DNA of 64,000 bases from Ruegeria sp. SCSIO 43209 (GCF_019904295.1 NZ_CP065359.1:893001-957000), one strand, 5' to 3'. Positions 14,859-24,685 are shown, counted from the first letter of the stretch. Notes: generated from the sequence alone by a model not told the origin. Numbers and translations are program-made.

Positions 14859-17800
14859 ATGAGCACCCGTCTCGCAAAACATGGCCGTTTGATTGATCGG
14901 TCGAAAAAGGTCAACTTCACCTTCAACGGCACCTCGATGCAGGGCTACGAGGGCGATACGCTCGCGTCTGCCTTGCTGGCAAATGATCAGATGATCATGG
15001 GCCGGTCGTTCAAGTATCACCGCCCGCGCGGCGTGGTCGCCAGTGGCGCGGAAGAGCCAAACGCTCTGGTCGGTCTGGGTGAGGGCAACCGGTTTGAGCC
15101 GAACCAGCGCGCCACCACGACAGAGCTGTTCAATGGTCTGACATCCGCATCACAGAACCACTGGCCGAACCTCGAGTTCGACATCGGCGCGATCAATACG
15201 CATCTGTCGCGGTTTCTGCCAGCCGGTTTCTATTACAAGATGTTCATCCATCCGAAACCGTTCTGGAAACATGTTTACGAGCCGTTTATTCGCCAGTCGG
15301 CGGGTTTGGGCAAAGCGCCCGACAAGGACAACCGTGACGCGGACACATACGAGCACTTTTACGCCTTCACTGATGTCTTGGTGATTGGTGGTGGTATCGC
15401 GGGTTTGCAGGCCGCCAAGGTGGCAGCCCAAACCGGTGCCAAGGTGATGCTGATCGAGCAGACTGCGCACTGGGGTGGTCGTGCTCCGGTTGATGGCGGA
15501 ACCATCAATGGTGAGCCTGTGGATAAGTTCGTGGAACAATTGGTTTCCGAACTCGAAACAATGGACAACGTCACCATGCGCAATCGCTGCATGGGCGCTG
15601 GTGTCTATGACCACGGTTATGTGCTGGGTTATGAGCGCCTGACAGACCACAAGCCGGGTGTTCAGGGCCCGCGTCACCGCCTGTGGCGCATTCGTGCGAA
15701 ACAGGTCGTGACCGCGACCGGTGCGATTGAGCGTCCGTTGTCGTTCGCAGGCAATGATGTGCCTGGTGTCATGCTGGCCTCGGCCATGCGCGACTATGTG
15801 GTCAACTGGGGTGTGACGCCGGGTGAGCGTGTGATTGTCGCCACCAACAATGATGACGCCTACCGGACTGCAATTACCTTGAAGCAGGCCGGTGTCGATG
15901 TCCTGCGCGTGGTTGATGCGCGCGACACCGCCGGACCTCTGGCCGAAGAGGCGCGTCAGCTGGGTATCCGCGTCGATCCGGGCAAGGCGATCGCAAAGGT
16001 CAAAGGCGGCAAGCGGGTCAAGAAAGTTGCGATCTGCAATCAAGAGGGTATCGGAGGCGCCCGGGAAGAGGTCGAATGCGATGCGATTGCCATGTCAGGT
16101 GGCTGGTCTCCGGTCGTGCATATGTGGTCGCATTGCGGCGGCAAGCTGATCTGGGACGAGGCGAACGCGCATTTCCGCCCCGATCCTTCGCGTCCTCCGC
16201 TGGGGGCCGACGGTGCAGGTTTTGTTCTGGCGGCAGGGGCTTCGAACGGCCCGCTGGCCCTGGGAGATGTCCTGAAGGATGCAGATACTGCCGGCAAAGC
16301 GGCAGCGAAGGCGGTCGGGTTCGCCGCGAAGCGCACCAAAGCGCCAGTTGGTGAGACTACGGCCGAGGCCCCAATGGCCGCTGTCTGGCTCATGCCTTCT
16401 AATGCCGAGATTGATCTGCGCATGAAATCGTGGCTGGACTTCCAGAACGACGTCAAGGTCTCGGACGTGCAACTGGCTGCGCGCGAGGGCTATGAAAGTG
16501 TCGAGCACACCAAGCGTTACACCACGCTGGGCATGGCAACGGATCAGGGTAAGTTGAGTAATATCAACGGTCTGGCAATCCTTGCTGATGCGCTGGATTC
16601 AGAGATCCCGAAGGTCGGTACCACCACCTTCCGCCCGCCATATACTCCAATCTCGATGGCTTCGATTGGTGGTGAAGCGCGTGGTGAGGTGTTCCAGCCG
16701 ATCCGTCAAACGCCGATGCATAACTGGCACGATAAGAACGGGGCCGATTGGGAGCCGGTCGGCCATTGGCGTCGAACCTATGCCTATGTCCGACCCGGTG
16801 AATCCGTGCATGATGCGGTGAATCGCGAGGTTAAAAACACCCGCGAAAACCTCGGGCTGTTGGACGCTTCGACCCTCGGCAAGCTGATCGTCAAAGGCCC
16901 CGACGCAGGCAAGTTCCTGGACATGATGTACACCAACATGATGTCCACGCTGAAGGTCGGCAAATGCCGCTATGGCCTGATGTGTTCCGAGAATGGCTTT
17001 CTGATCGACGACGGCGTTGTTGCCCGCATCGATGAGGACACGTGGCTGTGCCATACCACCACCGGCGGGGCCGAGCGTATCCATGGCCACATGGAAGAAT
17101 GGCTGCAGACCGAGTGGTGGGACTGGAAAGTCTACGTCGCGAACGTCACCGAGCAATATGCGCAGGTCGCCGTGGTAGGTCCGAACGCCCGCAAGGTACT
17201 TGAGAAGCTGGGCGGCATGGATCTGTCGAAAGAGGCGCTGCCCTTCATGGAATGGCGCGATGGCAAGATCGGCGCGTTCGACGCGCGGGCCTACCGTATC
17301 TCGTTCTCGGGTGAGCTGTCCTATGAGATCGCGGTCCCTGCAAGCCAAGGTCAGGCGTTCTGGGACGCTCTGATCGAGGCAGGGCAGGAGTTCGGAGTGA
17401 TGCCATACGGCACCGAATGTCTGCATATTCTGCGTGCCGAGAAAGGCTTTATCATGATCGGCGATGAGACCGACGGCACCGTGATCCCGCAGGATCTGGG
17501 GCTGCACTGGGCGCTGTCCAAAAAGAAAGAGGATTACCTCGGAAAACGCGCCCATTCGCGGACCCATATGGCCGATCCTGAGCGCTGGAAACTGGTTGGT
17601 CTTGAGACTGTGGATGGATCGGTTCTGCCGGACGGTGCCTATGCGGTGGGCGAGGGCGTGAATGCGAACGGTCAGCGCAACATGATCGGTCGCGTAACTT
17701 CGACCTACTACTCGGCCAATCTGGGCAAAGGCATCGCCATGGGCCTGATCAAACACGGCCCCGACCGGATGGGCGAAGTGGTCGAGTTCCCGGGCACTGA

Positions 17801-17873
17801 CGGCAAAACCTACAAGGCCAAGATCGTGGACCCGATCTTCTATGACAAGGACGGGGAGAAGCAGAATGTCTGA
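14859..17873 (+). CDS. soxA: Sarcosine oxidase, alpha subunit
   Basis: 1004 residues, the normal size. N-terminal ferredoxin-like region (FTFNGTSMQGYEGDTLASAL, then FKYHRPRG), a central dinucleotide-binding domain starting VLVIGGGIAGLQAAKVA near 170, and a C-terminal folate-binding GcvT-like half (from about 620) that captures the methyl group as 5,10-methylene-THF. I chose the ATG at 14859 (AAAGG upstream) because the open frame further upstream merely overlaps soxD. Overlaps soxG by 8 bases. Confidence 0.96.
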   Translation: MSTRLAKHGRLIDRSKKVNFTFNGTSMQGYEGDTLASALLANDQMIMGRSFKYHRPRGVVASGAEEPNALVGLGEGNRFEPNQRATTTELFNGLTSASQNHWPNLEFDIGAINTHLSRFLPAGFYYKMFIHPKPFWKHVYEPFIRQSAGLGKAPDKDNRDADTYEHFYAFTDVLVIGGGIAGLQAAKVAAQTGAKVMLIEQTAHWGGRAPVDGGTINGEPVDKFVEQLVSELETMDNVTMRNRCMGAGVYDHGYVLGYERLTDHKPGVQGPRHRLWRIRAKQVVTATGAIERPLSFAGNDVPGVMLASAMRDYVVNWGVTPGERVIVATNNDDAYRTAITLKQAGVDVLRVVDARDTAGPLAEEARQLGIRVDPGKAIAKVKGGKRVKKVAICNQEGIGGAREEVECDAIAMSGGWSPVVHMWSHCGGKLIWDEANAHFRPDPSRPPLGADGAGFVLAAGASNGPLALGDVLKDADTAGKAAAKAVGFAAKRTKAPVGETTAEAPMAAVWLMPSNAEIDLRMKSWLDFQNDVKVSDVQLAAREGYESVEHTKRYTTLGMATDQGKLSNINGLAILADALDSEIPKVGTTTFRPPYTPISMASIGGEARGEVFQPIRQTPMHNWHDKNGADWEPVGHWRRTYAYVRPGESVHDAVNREVKNTRENLGLLDASTLGKLIVKGPDAGKFLDMMYTNMMSTLKVGKCRYGLMCSENGFLIDDGVVARIDEDTWLCHTTTGGAERIHGHMEEWLQTEWWDWKVYVANVTEQYAQVAVVGPNARKVLEKLGGMDLSKEALPFMEWRDGKIGAFDARAYRISFSGELSYEIAVPASQGQAFWDALIEAGQEFGVMPYGTECLHILRAEKGFIMIGDETDGTVIPQDLGLHWALSKKKEDYLGKRAHSRTHMADPERWKLVGLETVDGSVLPDGAYAVGEGVNANGQRNMIGRVTSTYYSANLGKGIAMGLIKHGPDRMGEVVEFPGTDGKTYKAKIVDPIFYDKDGEKQNV

Positions 17874-18432
17874 ACCCATCAGCGCACTGAACCACGCCTC
17901 ATATGATGGCATCGCCAAGATCGAGGAATGCGGCCTGCAGGGCATGATCACACTGCGCGGTGATCTGTCGGATAAGGTACTGGCTAAGGCTGTCAAAGAC
18001 GCCACCGGGCAGAAAGTGCCCGGTCAGCGTGAAGCGTTTGTGAATGGCGACACCGGTGTTTGCTGGATGTCCACCGACGAATTGCTGGTGCTTGTGCCTT
18101 ATGCCGAGGTCGAGGCCAAACTGGCCGCGATGACCAACGCGCTAAGTGGTACGCACGCACTGGCGGTCAACGTCTCCGACGCGCGGGCCGTATTCCGCGT
18201 TTCGGGCGCGAACGCGCGCGAGGTATTGGGCAAGCTGGCTCCGGTTGAGCTGTCGGCCGAGGCATTCCAACCCGGCCAGATCCGCCGTTCGCGTTTGGCG
18301 CAGGTGTCAGGTGCCTTCTGGATGGACGACGCTGAGACTTTCCGCATCGTCTGCTTCCGCTCTGCGGCGGACTATGCGTTCAAATTGCTGAAGGTTGCGG
18401 CGCAGCCCGGCAGCGAGGTCGGGGTTTATTAA
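17866..18432 (+). CDS. soxG: Sarcosine oxidase, gamma subunit
   Basis: 188 residues, GcvT-like fold. MSEPISALNHASYDG start, and C-terminal FRIVCFRSAADYAFKLLKVAA. It lacks a catalytic centre and is structural in known heterotetramers. Start codon lies inside the soxA tail (8-base overlap). It ends the operon; a GC-rich repeat hairpin follows at 18461. Confidence 0.94.
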   Translation: MSEPISALNHASYDGIAKIEECGLQGMITLRGDLSDKVLAKAVKDATGQKVPGQREAFVNGDTGVCWMSTDELLVLVPYAEVEAKLAAMTNALSGTHALAVNVSDARAVFRVSGANAREVLGKLAPVELSAEAFQPGQIRRSRLAQVSGAFWMDDAETFRIVCFRSAADYAFKLLKVAAQPGSEVGVY

Positions 18433-18456
18433 GCCCTGATCGCCTGATGATATGTG

Positions 18457-18500
18457 GGTGAGGGGGCTTTGCCCCCTCGGCCTGCGGCCTCACTCCCAAG
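18457..18500. repeat. Interspersed GC-rich hairpin repeat, copy 1
   Basis: AGGGGGC-TTT-GCCCCCT (18461-18477), then a second small hairpin and the tail CTCCCAAGGTATTTCTG. The same layout, a GTGAGGGG hairpin followed by CTCCC(C)A-GG(A)TATTT, occurs reversed at 43179-43214. Sits between convergent soxG and the FkbM gene, so it may act as a bidirectional terminator. Confidence 0.6.
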
Positions 18501-18541
18501 GTATTTCTGTCGAGATGAAGGCCGGATCTCTGGTTCGGGTG

Positions 18542-19309
18542 TCAGGAGTTCGCGCTGAACAGGAATGTCGGGAATTGAGTGAGTGCACGCTTGCCCGTGA
18601 GGGCTGACTTGCCGGTTTCGCCTGTGTGTGGGTCGTGGCAATGGCTATAGAAAGCCAGGTCTTCTGATAGTTTTTTCATGGCCGCGCTGCGGTTGTCTGC
18701 GCTCAGATAAGGTGCGTGCGTTGAGAGAAACAGCGCAGGGTTATCTTTTTCTAACCAAGGCAGCATAGAAGGCAGGACCGAAAATTCGGCGCCTTCGATA
18801 TCCATTTTGGCCAAAGAGACATTAGTCAGGTCGACGGATTCAGAAAACTGATCCCAACCGATGGTAAGTGCGTCAGTGCCATGGCTTCCTTCGTGGAGCA
18901 ATGATGACGTTGAATCGCCTGCCTCTCCGTGCGCTGAAGCCATTCGTGTCACTCCAAACCCATCTGACAAGGCGATGCTGAAGGCTGATACGTTTCGGAT
19001 GTCGTTCAGCTCTAGGTTCCAGACCAAATGGCGGTAAGCCACTGGGTCAGGCTCAAAACACCACACATGGCGAGCGCGGCGCGCGGCATAGAGGACCGTG
19101 GGGCCGATCCATGCACCGATATCAAGATAGTCCTTTTCGGGCGACAGATAGTGGTCCAGCACCGAAAATGTCTCAGGTTCCCACTCCCCGGCTGATACCT
19201 TGCGCCAGAATTTCGAGTGGTAGGGGTCCAGGCGAAAGGGTTCACCGTTCAAGTTGCCCGCATAGTATCCGCGGGCGCGATAGAACATTTTGCGCGCCTG
19301 TGTCAGCAT
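18542..19309 (-). CDS. FkbM-family SAM-dependent methyltransferase
   Basis: 255 residues. The SAM-binding motif is DIGAWIG at 63-69, followed by CFEPDPVAYRHLVWNLELN, the acidic-loop region typical of FkbM enzymes, and the later MDIEGAEFSVL motif. These enzymes O-methylate sugars, polysaccharides or secondary metabolites; the acceptor is not readable. No glycosyltransferase neighbours. The last residues (TFLFSANS) finish next to the repeat element. Confidence 0.85.
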   Translation of the reverse strand: MLTQARKMFYRARGYYAGNLNGEPFRLDPYHSKFWRKVSAGEWEPETFSVLDHYLSPEKDYLDIGAWIGPTVLYAARRARHVWCFEPDPVAYRHLVWNLELNDIRNVSAFSIALSDGFGVTRMASAHGEAGDSTSSLLHEGSHGTDALTIGWDQFSESVDLTNVSLAKMDIEGAEFSVLPSMLPWLEKDNPALFLSTHAPYLSADNRSAAMKKLSEDLAFYSHCHDPHTGETGKSALTGKRALTQFPTFLFSANS

Positions 19310-19340
19310 CGCGGACCTCCGGGTTTTTGTGTTGCGGCCC

Positions 19341-19370
19341 TTGACCTGCGGCGGCTGTCAAAGCATTTAA
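19341..19370 (+). promoter_or_regulatory. Candidate sodB promoter
   Basis: TTGACC (19341-19346) and ATTTAA (19365-19370) with 18-base spacing, 41 bases before the sodB start, in an otherwise featureless gap. Confidence 0.35.
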
Positions 19371-19410
19371 CCTTTGGAACCGCAACATTCATTTTCAACA
19401 GGGGGCCGAG

Positions 19411-20010
19411 ATGGCTTTTGAACTTCCTGATCTTCCTTATGCACATGACGCGCTGGCAGCCAAGGGTATGTCCGCGGAAACGCTGGAATATCACCATGAC
19501 CTGCACCACAAGGCCTATGTCGACAACGGCAACAAGCTGATCGCCGGCACCGAGTGGGACGGCAAGTCACTGGAAGAGATCATCGTTGGCACATACGACG
19601 CAAATGCCGTCGCGCAGAACGGTATCTTCAACAACATCAGCCAGCTGTGGAACCACAACCAGTTCTGGGAGATGATGGGCCCCGGTGGCAACGCGATGCC
19701 CGGTGAGCTGGAGAAGGCTCTGACCGAGAGCTTTGGTTCGGTTGACGAATTCAAGTCGCAGTTCAGCGCTGCCGGTGCCGGTCAGTTTGGTTCCGGCTGG
19801 GCGTGGCTGGTCAAGAATGCCGACGGTTCGTTGGCAGTGACGAAAACTGAAAACGGTGTGAACCCGCTGTGCTTCGGTCAAACCGCACTGCTTGGTTGTG
19901 ATGTGTGGGAGCATTCCTATTACATCGATTTCCGCAACAAGCGTCCGGCCTACCTGTCGAACTTCCTCGACAACCTGGTGAACTGGGAAAACGTAGCCTC
20001 GCGGATGTGA
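19411..20010 (+). CDS. sodB: Superoxide dismutase (Fe type likely)
   Basis: 199 residues. Converts superoxide to H2O2 and O2. Metal ligands lie in EYHHDLHH (first His near 28), WNHNQFW, and the C-terminal CDVWEHSYYIDF (Asp and His). FGSGWAWLV and GCDVWEH are closer to Fe- than Mn-type enzymes. No signal peptide, so cytoplasmic. Followed by a strong terminator. Confidence 0.95.
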   Translation: MAFELPDLPYAHDALAAKGMSAETLEYHHDLHHKAYVDNGNKLIAGTEWDGKSLEEIIVGTYDANAVAQNGIFNNISQLWNHNQFWEMMGPGGNAMPGELEKALTESFGSVDEFKSQFSAAGAGQFGSGWAWLVKNADGSLAVTKTENGVNPLCFGQTALLGCDVWEHSYYIDFRNKRPAYLSNFLDNLVNWENVASRM

Positions 20011-20036
20011 TTTCCACTTGGTAGAACTTAATGAAT

Positions 20037-20068
20037 GGCCCGCTGGCAGTGATGCTGGCGGGCTTTTT
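20037..20068 (+). terminator. Intrinsic terminator of sodB
   Basis: GCCCGC near 20039 pairs with GCGGGC near 20058, and an inner CAG/CTG stem extends it. Followed by TTTTT (20064-20068). Confidence 0.8.
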
Positions 20069-20294
20069 GTTATGAATTGATGGGTGGCCGGTAAAAACCT
20101 GCCGGTACGTCAACTTTCATTATCCCACCTATTGTGCACGGCCTTTCAGCACCTACGTAAAGTAGGCGGAGGGAGAGAACCGCCAATCAACCAAAAACCT
20201 ATCAAAATGCGAGCGAAACACCAACGCCGCATCGTTAAACAGGTGTGTCTAAGGGACAGGCGAAGGCCAACCTAAGCGATACGGGAGATCACGA

Positions 20295-20747
20295 ATGGCT
20301 GCACTTGAACAGGGAACATGGGTTATCATCGCCGATGGGGAAAAAGCGCTGGTGATGGAGAATATCACGGACGCACAGGACCCCAACTTGGTCGTCGTGT
20401 CGGTCGAAGAACAGGACGCAGCACCGACCAAGCCAAGTGACAGGGCAGGGCGGCGACCCGATACGGGACCGAACCAGAAATCTGCGGTTGAAGAGGAGAC
20501 ATGGAAGTCCCACGCAAAATCTCTGTTCGTTCAGGATGTGGCGAACCTTCTGAATCGCAAGGGGCTGAAAGGGGCCTATAAACGATTGGTATTGGTTGCC
20601 AGTCCACATGTTCTGGGCCTGTTGCGCCGTCGGCTGCACAGTGAAGTGCTGGCAAAGGTGGTGGCCGAGGTTGACAAAACACTCACAAACCACCCGTTGC
20701 ACAAGGTCGAACGGATATTGAAGACCCGATTGGCAAAACCTGCCTAA
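20295..20747 (+). CDS. Host attachment-like protein (PF10116 type)
   Basis: 150 residues with the pattern WVIIADGEKALVME at the start and a C-terminal LVLVASPHVLGLLRRRL ... EVDKTLTNHPLHKVERIL. Matches the protein-required-for-attachment-to-host-cells family, related to archaeal/eukaryotic release-factor-like (baeRF) domains. The name comes from Agrobacterium; the biochemical role is unknown. GGGAG is 7 bases upstream of the ATG. The 226 bases before it contain a small hairpin CCTAC-GTAAA-GTAGG near 20152 and no gene I accept. Confidence 0.75.
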   Translation: MAALEQGTWVIIADGEKALVMENITDAQDPNLVVVSVEEQDAAPTKPSDRAGRRPDTGPNQKSAVEEETWKSHAKSLFVQDVANLLNRKGLKGAYKRLVLVASPHVLGLLRRRLHSEVLAKVVAEVDKTLTNHPLHKVERILKTRLAKPA

Positions 20748-20758
20748 ACGAATGCCGA

Positions 20759-20786
20759 CAATCGGGCGGTTTGCGTCGCCCGATTG
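20759..20786. terminator. Bidirectional terminator
   Basis: CAATCGGGCG (20759-20768) pairs perfectly with CGCCCGATTG (20777-20786) between convergent genes. A short T-rich stretch (TTTATTTAG) follows on the plus side. Confidence 0.7.
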
Positions 20787-20795
20787 CCAGTTTAT

Positions 20796-21347
20796 TTAGT
20801 TCAGTAATTTGCGAAGCGCGGACATGGTCGCATCCGGTGTGTCGACCCAGGTGATGAATTCTGCCAGAGAACCATCTGCAAACCCCTGACCGATCAGTTG
20901 ATCCAGCAGCGTGTGCAGCGTATCCCAGTACCCGTCGACATTCATCACCAGAATGGGTTTGTCATGAAGCCCCAGTTGCCGCCATGTCAGTGCTTCGAAA
21001 AGTTCGTCCAATGATCCGGGGCCGCCGGGCAGGACAACTACGGCATCCGCGTTCATGATCATCACTTTTTTACGCTCGTGCATCGTCTCGGTCACGATGA
21101 ACCGGGTAAGGTCGGTCTTGCCGACCTCGCGCTGAAGCAAGTGCACCGGGATCACCCCAAATGTATCGCCGCCGGACGATTGTGCCGCCCGCGCGACCTC
21201 GCCCATAAGACCCACATCTCCGGCCCCGTAGACCAGCCGCCAGCCTTCGTTGGCCAACAAGGTTCCAAAGCTGTGGGCAGCGGCGGAGTAGGCAGGATTC
21301 ACACCATTGCGTGACCCGCAATACACACAGACGGATTTCTGGGACAT
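20796..21347 (-). CDS. LOG-family nucleoside 5'-monophosphate phosphoribohydrolase
   Basis: 183 residues from the ATG at 21347. Starts SVCVYCGSRNGVNPAY and has the family motif PGGPGSLDE (usual PGGxGTxxE), with the nearby conserved MHERKKVMI. Such enzymes hydrolyse AMP or cytokinin riboside monophosphates to a base and ribose 5-phosphate. The much longer upstream open frame crosses the LysM gene start on the other strand and is rejected. Confidence 0.88.
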   Translation of the reverse strand: MSQKSVCVYCGSRNGVNPAYSAAAHSFGTLLANEGWRLVYGAGDVGLMGEVARAAQSSGGDTFGVIPVHLLQREVGKTDLTRFIVTETMHERKKVMIMNADAVVVLPGGPGSLDELFEALTWRQLGLHDKPILVMNVDGYWDTLHTLLDQLIGQGFADGSLAEFITWVDTPDATMSALRKLLN

Positions 21348-21372
21348 AGGTAGGGCTCTCTGCTCTTGTGTT

Positions 21373-21388
21373 AGGGGTTTTGACCCCT
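21373..21388. promoter_or_regulatory. Inverted repeat in the LOG / LysM divergent promoter region
   Basis: AGGGGT-TTTG-ACCCCT (21373-21388), a perfect 6-4-6 inverted repeat in the 126-base gap between two divergent genes. Possible operator. Confidence 0.35.
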
Positions 21389-21473
21389 GATAGCGGGATT
21401 GATAGGTTGGCTCAACCGCTCCATGAAATGCGCGCCAAACTGGGCATTTCCCGGGCGGAGTGAAAGGAAAAGA

Positions 21474-22814
21474 ATGAACGCCAAATCGGGAAGCGGAGGT
21501 TCTGGTACCTTCATATGGGGGCTGGTTGCCGGGATCGTTGTGGTGCTCGTTGCGGGCGGGTTGTACCTGTCCGGTCTGTTCGGCGAGCCGGAACAGCAGG
21601 CTGAGCAGGAAGCAACCGAAACATCCGAGCCGATTGCGGAGGTCGCTGAGCCGGAAACCCAGCCAGCGGAGGCGCAGCCCGAAAGCCAGGCGGCGGAAGC
21701 CGGCGAATCTGTTGCTGAAGACACACCGCCCGAGATTTCCGATCAAACTCCGGATAGCGAAGAAGCGGATGTTCCGGTTGTGGCCGCGCCGGTTCTGGAT
21801 CAGATATTCGTTGAGTCCGATGGAAACGCGGTACTATCCGGCAATGCCGAGCCGGGGTCCGAGGTCAGTGTTTTGCTGGACGGTGAGACTGTTCACAGCT
21901 TCACCGTCGATGACAGCGGCCAGTTCGCCGAGTTTGTATCGATCCCGTTTGCAGACGACGCTCGCGGGCTTGTTCTTGAGACCCGGAAAGGCGAAGACAC
22001 CAGCCGTTCAGATGATTATCTGATCGCGGCGCTGCCTGAACCGGTCCTGCCGACCGTGTCAGAGCCCGCTGCCGATGAGCCGGTCGAAGAGGTTGCCGAG
22101 GCACAGACGACGGATACGGAAACAACCGATCAGCAAGCAGCCAACCAAGCTGAAACCGAAGAGAATGAACCAGAAGTTGCAGGTGCCGCAACGCCACCTG
22201 TGAATGAGACCGCGCCCGCGACTGAAACTCAGCCGGAATCAGGCGACGCGCCTGACCAGCAGGTTGCGATCCTGCGCTCGGGCGAAGAAGGGGTTGAACT
22301 TTTGCAAGCACCCACTGTTCAGGATACGCCGCCAGAGCAGATTGCCCTGGACACGATTGGCTATTCGGACGCGGGTGATGTGGAATTGACCGGGCGGGCA
22401 CAGGATGGATCGGCCGTACGCTTGTATCTGGACAACCAGCTTGTGGCCGACATTGCACCAGCGACTGACGGGCAATGGCGCGGCGAGGTCGAGGGCATTG
22501 ACCCCGGAGTTTACACTCTGAGGGTGGATGAGGTTGCCCCAGATGGCACTGTGGTCAGCAGGCTTGAGACGCCGTTCAAACGCGAACCCGTCGAGGTCCT
22601 GCGCGCGACCGAAACCACCAATCCGGGTGAGGCCTCAACCGACGCTCCGGCGATCCGCTCGGTCACGGTTCAAAAGGGTGATACGCTTTGGGCGATCTCG
22701 CGCGACCGGTTTGGTGACGGTGTGCTGTATGTCAAACTTTTCGAGGCTAACAAAGATTCGATCCGTGATCCTGACCTGATCTATCCAGGGCAGATTTTCA
22801 CCATTCCTGAATAA
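21474..22814 (+). CDS. LysM-domain envelope protein
   Basis: 446 residues. One N-terminal membrane helix (about 12-33), then a long acidic Glu/Pro/Ala-rich linker with two Ig-like or big-type domains (one near 105-190 holding GNAEPGSEVSVLLDGE, one near 300-370 holding LTGRAQDGSAVRLYLD). The C-terminal LysM (about 395-446) contains KGDTLWAISRDRFGDG and YPGQIFTIPE. Probably an inner-membrane-anchored peptidoglycan-binding protein. AAAGGAA precedes the ATG at 21474; the longer frame upstream is rejected. Similar LysM proteins are common in alphaproteobacteria. Confidence 0.85.
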   Translation: MNAKSGSGGSGTFIWGLVAGIVVVLVAGGLYLSGLFGEPEQQAEQEATETSEPIAEVAEPETQPAEAQPESQAAEAGESVAEDTPPEISDQTPDSEEADVPVVAAPVLDQIFVESDGNAVLSGNAEPGSEVSVLLDGETVHSFTVDDSGQFAEFVSIPFADDARGLVLETRKGEDTSRSDDYLIAALPEPVLPTVSEPAADEPVEEVAEAQTTDTETTDQQAANQAETEENEPEVAGAATPPVNETAPATETQPESGDAPDQQVAILRSGEEGVELLQAPTVQDTPPEQIALDTIGYSDAGDVELTGRAQDGSAVRLYLDNQLVADIAPATDGQWRGEVEGIDPGVYTLRVDEVAPDGTVVSRLETPFKREPVEVLRATETTNPGEASTDAPAIRSVTVQKGDTLWAISRDRFGDGVLYVKLFEANKDSIRDPDLIYPGQIFTIPE

Positions 22815-22873
22815 ACATGACCACTGGCCCAACCCGGGCCAGGGCTTTTCTCTGACCGCAGTTAAGGTACGTG

Positions 22874-24685
22874 ATGAGACAACCATCCGCGATCAAAACC
22901 GACACGGACGAGCATCGTTCGGGCTGGCGAACCATCCGCAAGGTTTCGCCCTATCTTTGGCCCGAGGACGAGCCATGGGTGAAACGGCGTGTCATTTTGG
23001 CGATGGCGATGCTGGTGCTGGCCAAGCTGATCGCTGTGTATACTCCCATCCTGTACAAAGGTGCCGTGGATGGTTTGGCGGGCGAAGGTGTACCGCCGCT
23101 TGCGTTGGGTGCGATTGGATTGACCGTTGCCTATGGTGTGGCCCGCATGATGACTGTTGGCTTCCAGCAATTGCGGGATGCGTTCTTTGCACCGGTTGGG
23201 CAACGCGCGCTGCGAGCGCTGGCGCTTGAGACGTTCCAGCACATTCACCAGCTCTCGATGCGCTATCACGTGACCCGGCGCACGGGTGGTCTCAGCCGGA
23301 TAATCGAGCGGGGCGTGAAAGGCGTAGAGTTTCTGTTGCGGTTTCTGCTGTTTTCAATCGGGCCGCTGATCCTGGAATTGCTTCTGGTGTCGATCATCCT
23401 GCTATGGTTATTCGACGTCTGGTATCTGGTCGTCGTTGCGGTGACGATTGCGCTTTACATATGGTTCACCTTTGCGGTGACCGAGTGGCGCGTGAAGCTG
23501 CGGCGCGAGATGAACGATCAGGATACCGAGGCCAACCAGCGCGCCATCGACAGCCTGCTGAACTTCGAAACAGTCAAGTATTTCAATGCCGAAACCCGCG
23601 AAGCCGAACGGTATGATGTTTCGATGAAAGGTTACGCGAAGGCTGCGCTGAAGACGGCCTATTCGCTGGCATTCCTGAATTTTGGTCAGTCGTTCCTGAT
23701 CACATGTGGCCTGATTGGCGTGATGGTTCTGGCTGCAATGGGCGTGCAGAAGGGGGCGCTGACCGTCGGCGATTTCGTGATGGTTAATGCTTACATGATC
23801 CAGATAACCGTTCCGCTGAATTTTCTTGGCACGGTGTACCGCGAAATTCGTCAATCACTGGTGGATATGGGGCAGATGTTTGATCTGTTGGAACAGCCAG
23901 CAGAAGTGATGGACAAACCCTGCGCCCCGAACCTGAAGGTAAATGGTGGGGAGGTCACGCTTGAAGATGTCCGCTTTGGATACGAGCCTGATCGCGAAAT
24001 CCTCAAGGGCGTTTCCTTGGCCGTACCAGCCGGTCAGACCGTTGCGATTGTCGGCGCCACCGGGTCTGGGAAATCCACAATCGGGCGGCTGCTGTTTCGG
24101 TTCTACGATGTCACCGGCGGGTCGCTGAAGATCGACGGGCAGGATGTGCGCGATGTTAGCCAGTCAAGCCTGCATGCCTCAATCGGCGTCGTTCCGCAGG
24201 ATACGGTCCTGTTCAATGACACGATCCGATACAATATCGCTTATGGGCGTGAAGGCGCGACCCAGCAGGATGTAGAGGCCGCCGCCAAATCCGCGCAGAT
24301 TCATGATTTCATCGTCAGCCTGCCAGAAGGGTACGATACCAAGGTCGGCGAACGCGGCCTGAAACTATCAGGCGGTGAAAAGCAACGCGTCGGCATCGCC
24401 CGAACCTTGCTAAAAAACCCGCCGATCCTGTTGTTGGACGAGGCGACGTCAGCCTTGGATACGGATACCGAGCAGGACATCAAAGATGCTTTGGCCCGGG
24501 CGGGTGAGGGGCGGACGGTGATCACCATCGCACACCGCCTTAGCACCATTGCCGAAGCCGATCGGATCGTCGTTCTGGAACGTGGTGAGATCATCGAGCA
24601 GGGCACGCATGATGAGCTGCTCAGCCGCGAAGGGCGATATGCCCAGCTATGGAGCCGTCAACAGGCCGACAGCGAAGCGGCCTAG
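22874..24685 (+). CDS. Atm1-type ABC transporter, fused permease and ATPase
   Basis: 603 residues from the ATG at 22874 (AAGG 8 bases before). Six-helix exporter domain (about 40-320), then the nucleotide-binding domain with Walker A GATGSGKST, signature LSGGEKQR and Walker B ILLLDEATSALD. The N-terminal SGWRTIRKVSPYLWP and the NFETVKYFNAE segment are typical of Atm1/HMT1 exporters, which move glutathione-linked sulfur or metal conjugates. Follows the LysM gene on the same strand after 59 bases. Confidence 0.88.
   Translation: MRQPSAIKTDTDEHRSGWRTIRKVSPYLWPEDEPWVKRRVILAMAMLVLAKLIAVYTPILYKGAVDGLAGEGVPPLALGAIGLTVAYGVARMMTVGFQQLRDAFFAPVGQRALRALALETFQHIHQLSMRYHVTRRTGGLSRIIERGVKGVEFLLRFLLFSIGPLILELLLVSIILLWLFDVWYLVVVAVTIALYIWFTFAVTEWRVKLRREMNDQDTEANQRAIDSLLNFETVKYFNAETREAERYDVSMKGYAKAALKTAYSLAFLNFGQSFLITCGLIGVMVLAAMGVQKGALTVGDFVMVNAYMIQITVPLNFLGTVYREIRQSLVDMGQMFDLLEQPAEVMDKPCAPNLKVNGGEVTLEDVRFGYEPDREILKGVSLAVPAGQTVAIVGATGSGKSTIGRLLFRFYDVTGGSLKIDGQDVRDVSQSSLHASIGVVPQDTVLFNDTIRYNIAYGREGATQQDVEAAAKSAQIHDFIVSLPEGYDTKVGERGLKLSGGEKQRVGIARTLLKNPPILLLDEATSALDTDTEQDIKDALARAGEGRTVITIAHRLSTIAEADRIVVLERGEIIEQGTHDELLSREGRYAQLWSRQQADSEAA

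Noticed and set aside
15150..18005. Long antisense frames across soxA
   Set aside because: GC-rich codon-usage shadows; soxA reads intact on the other strand.
20084..20275. 63-residue basic ORF before the host-attachment gene
   Set aside because: Non-ATG start, no ribosome site, and it covers hairpins in a probable leader.
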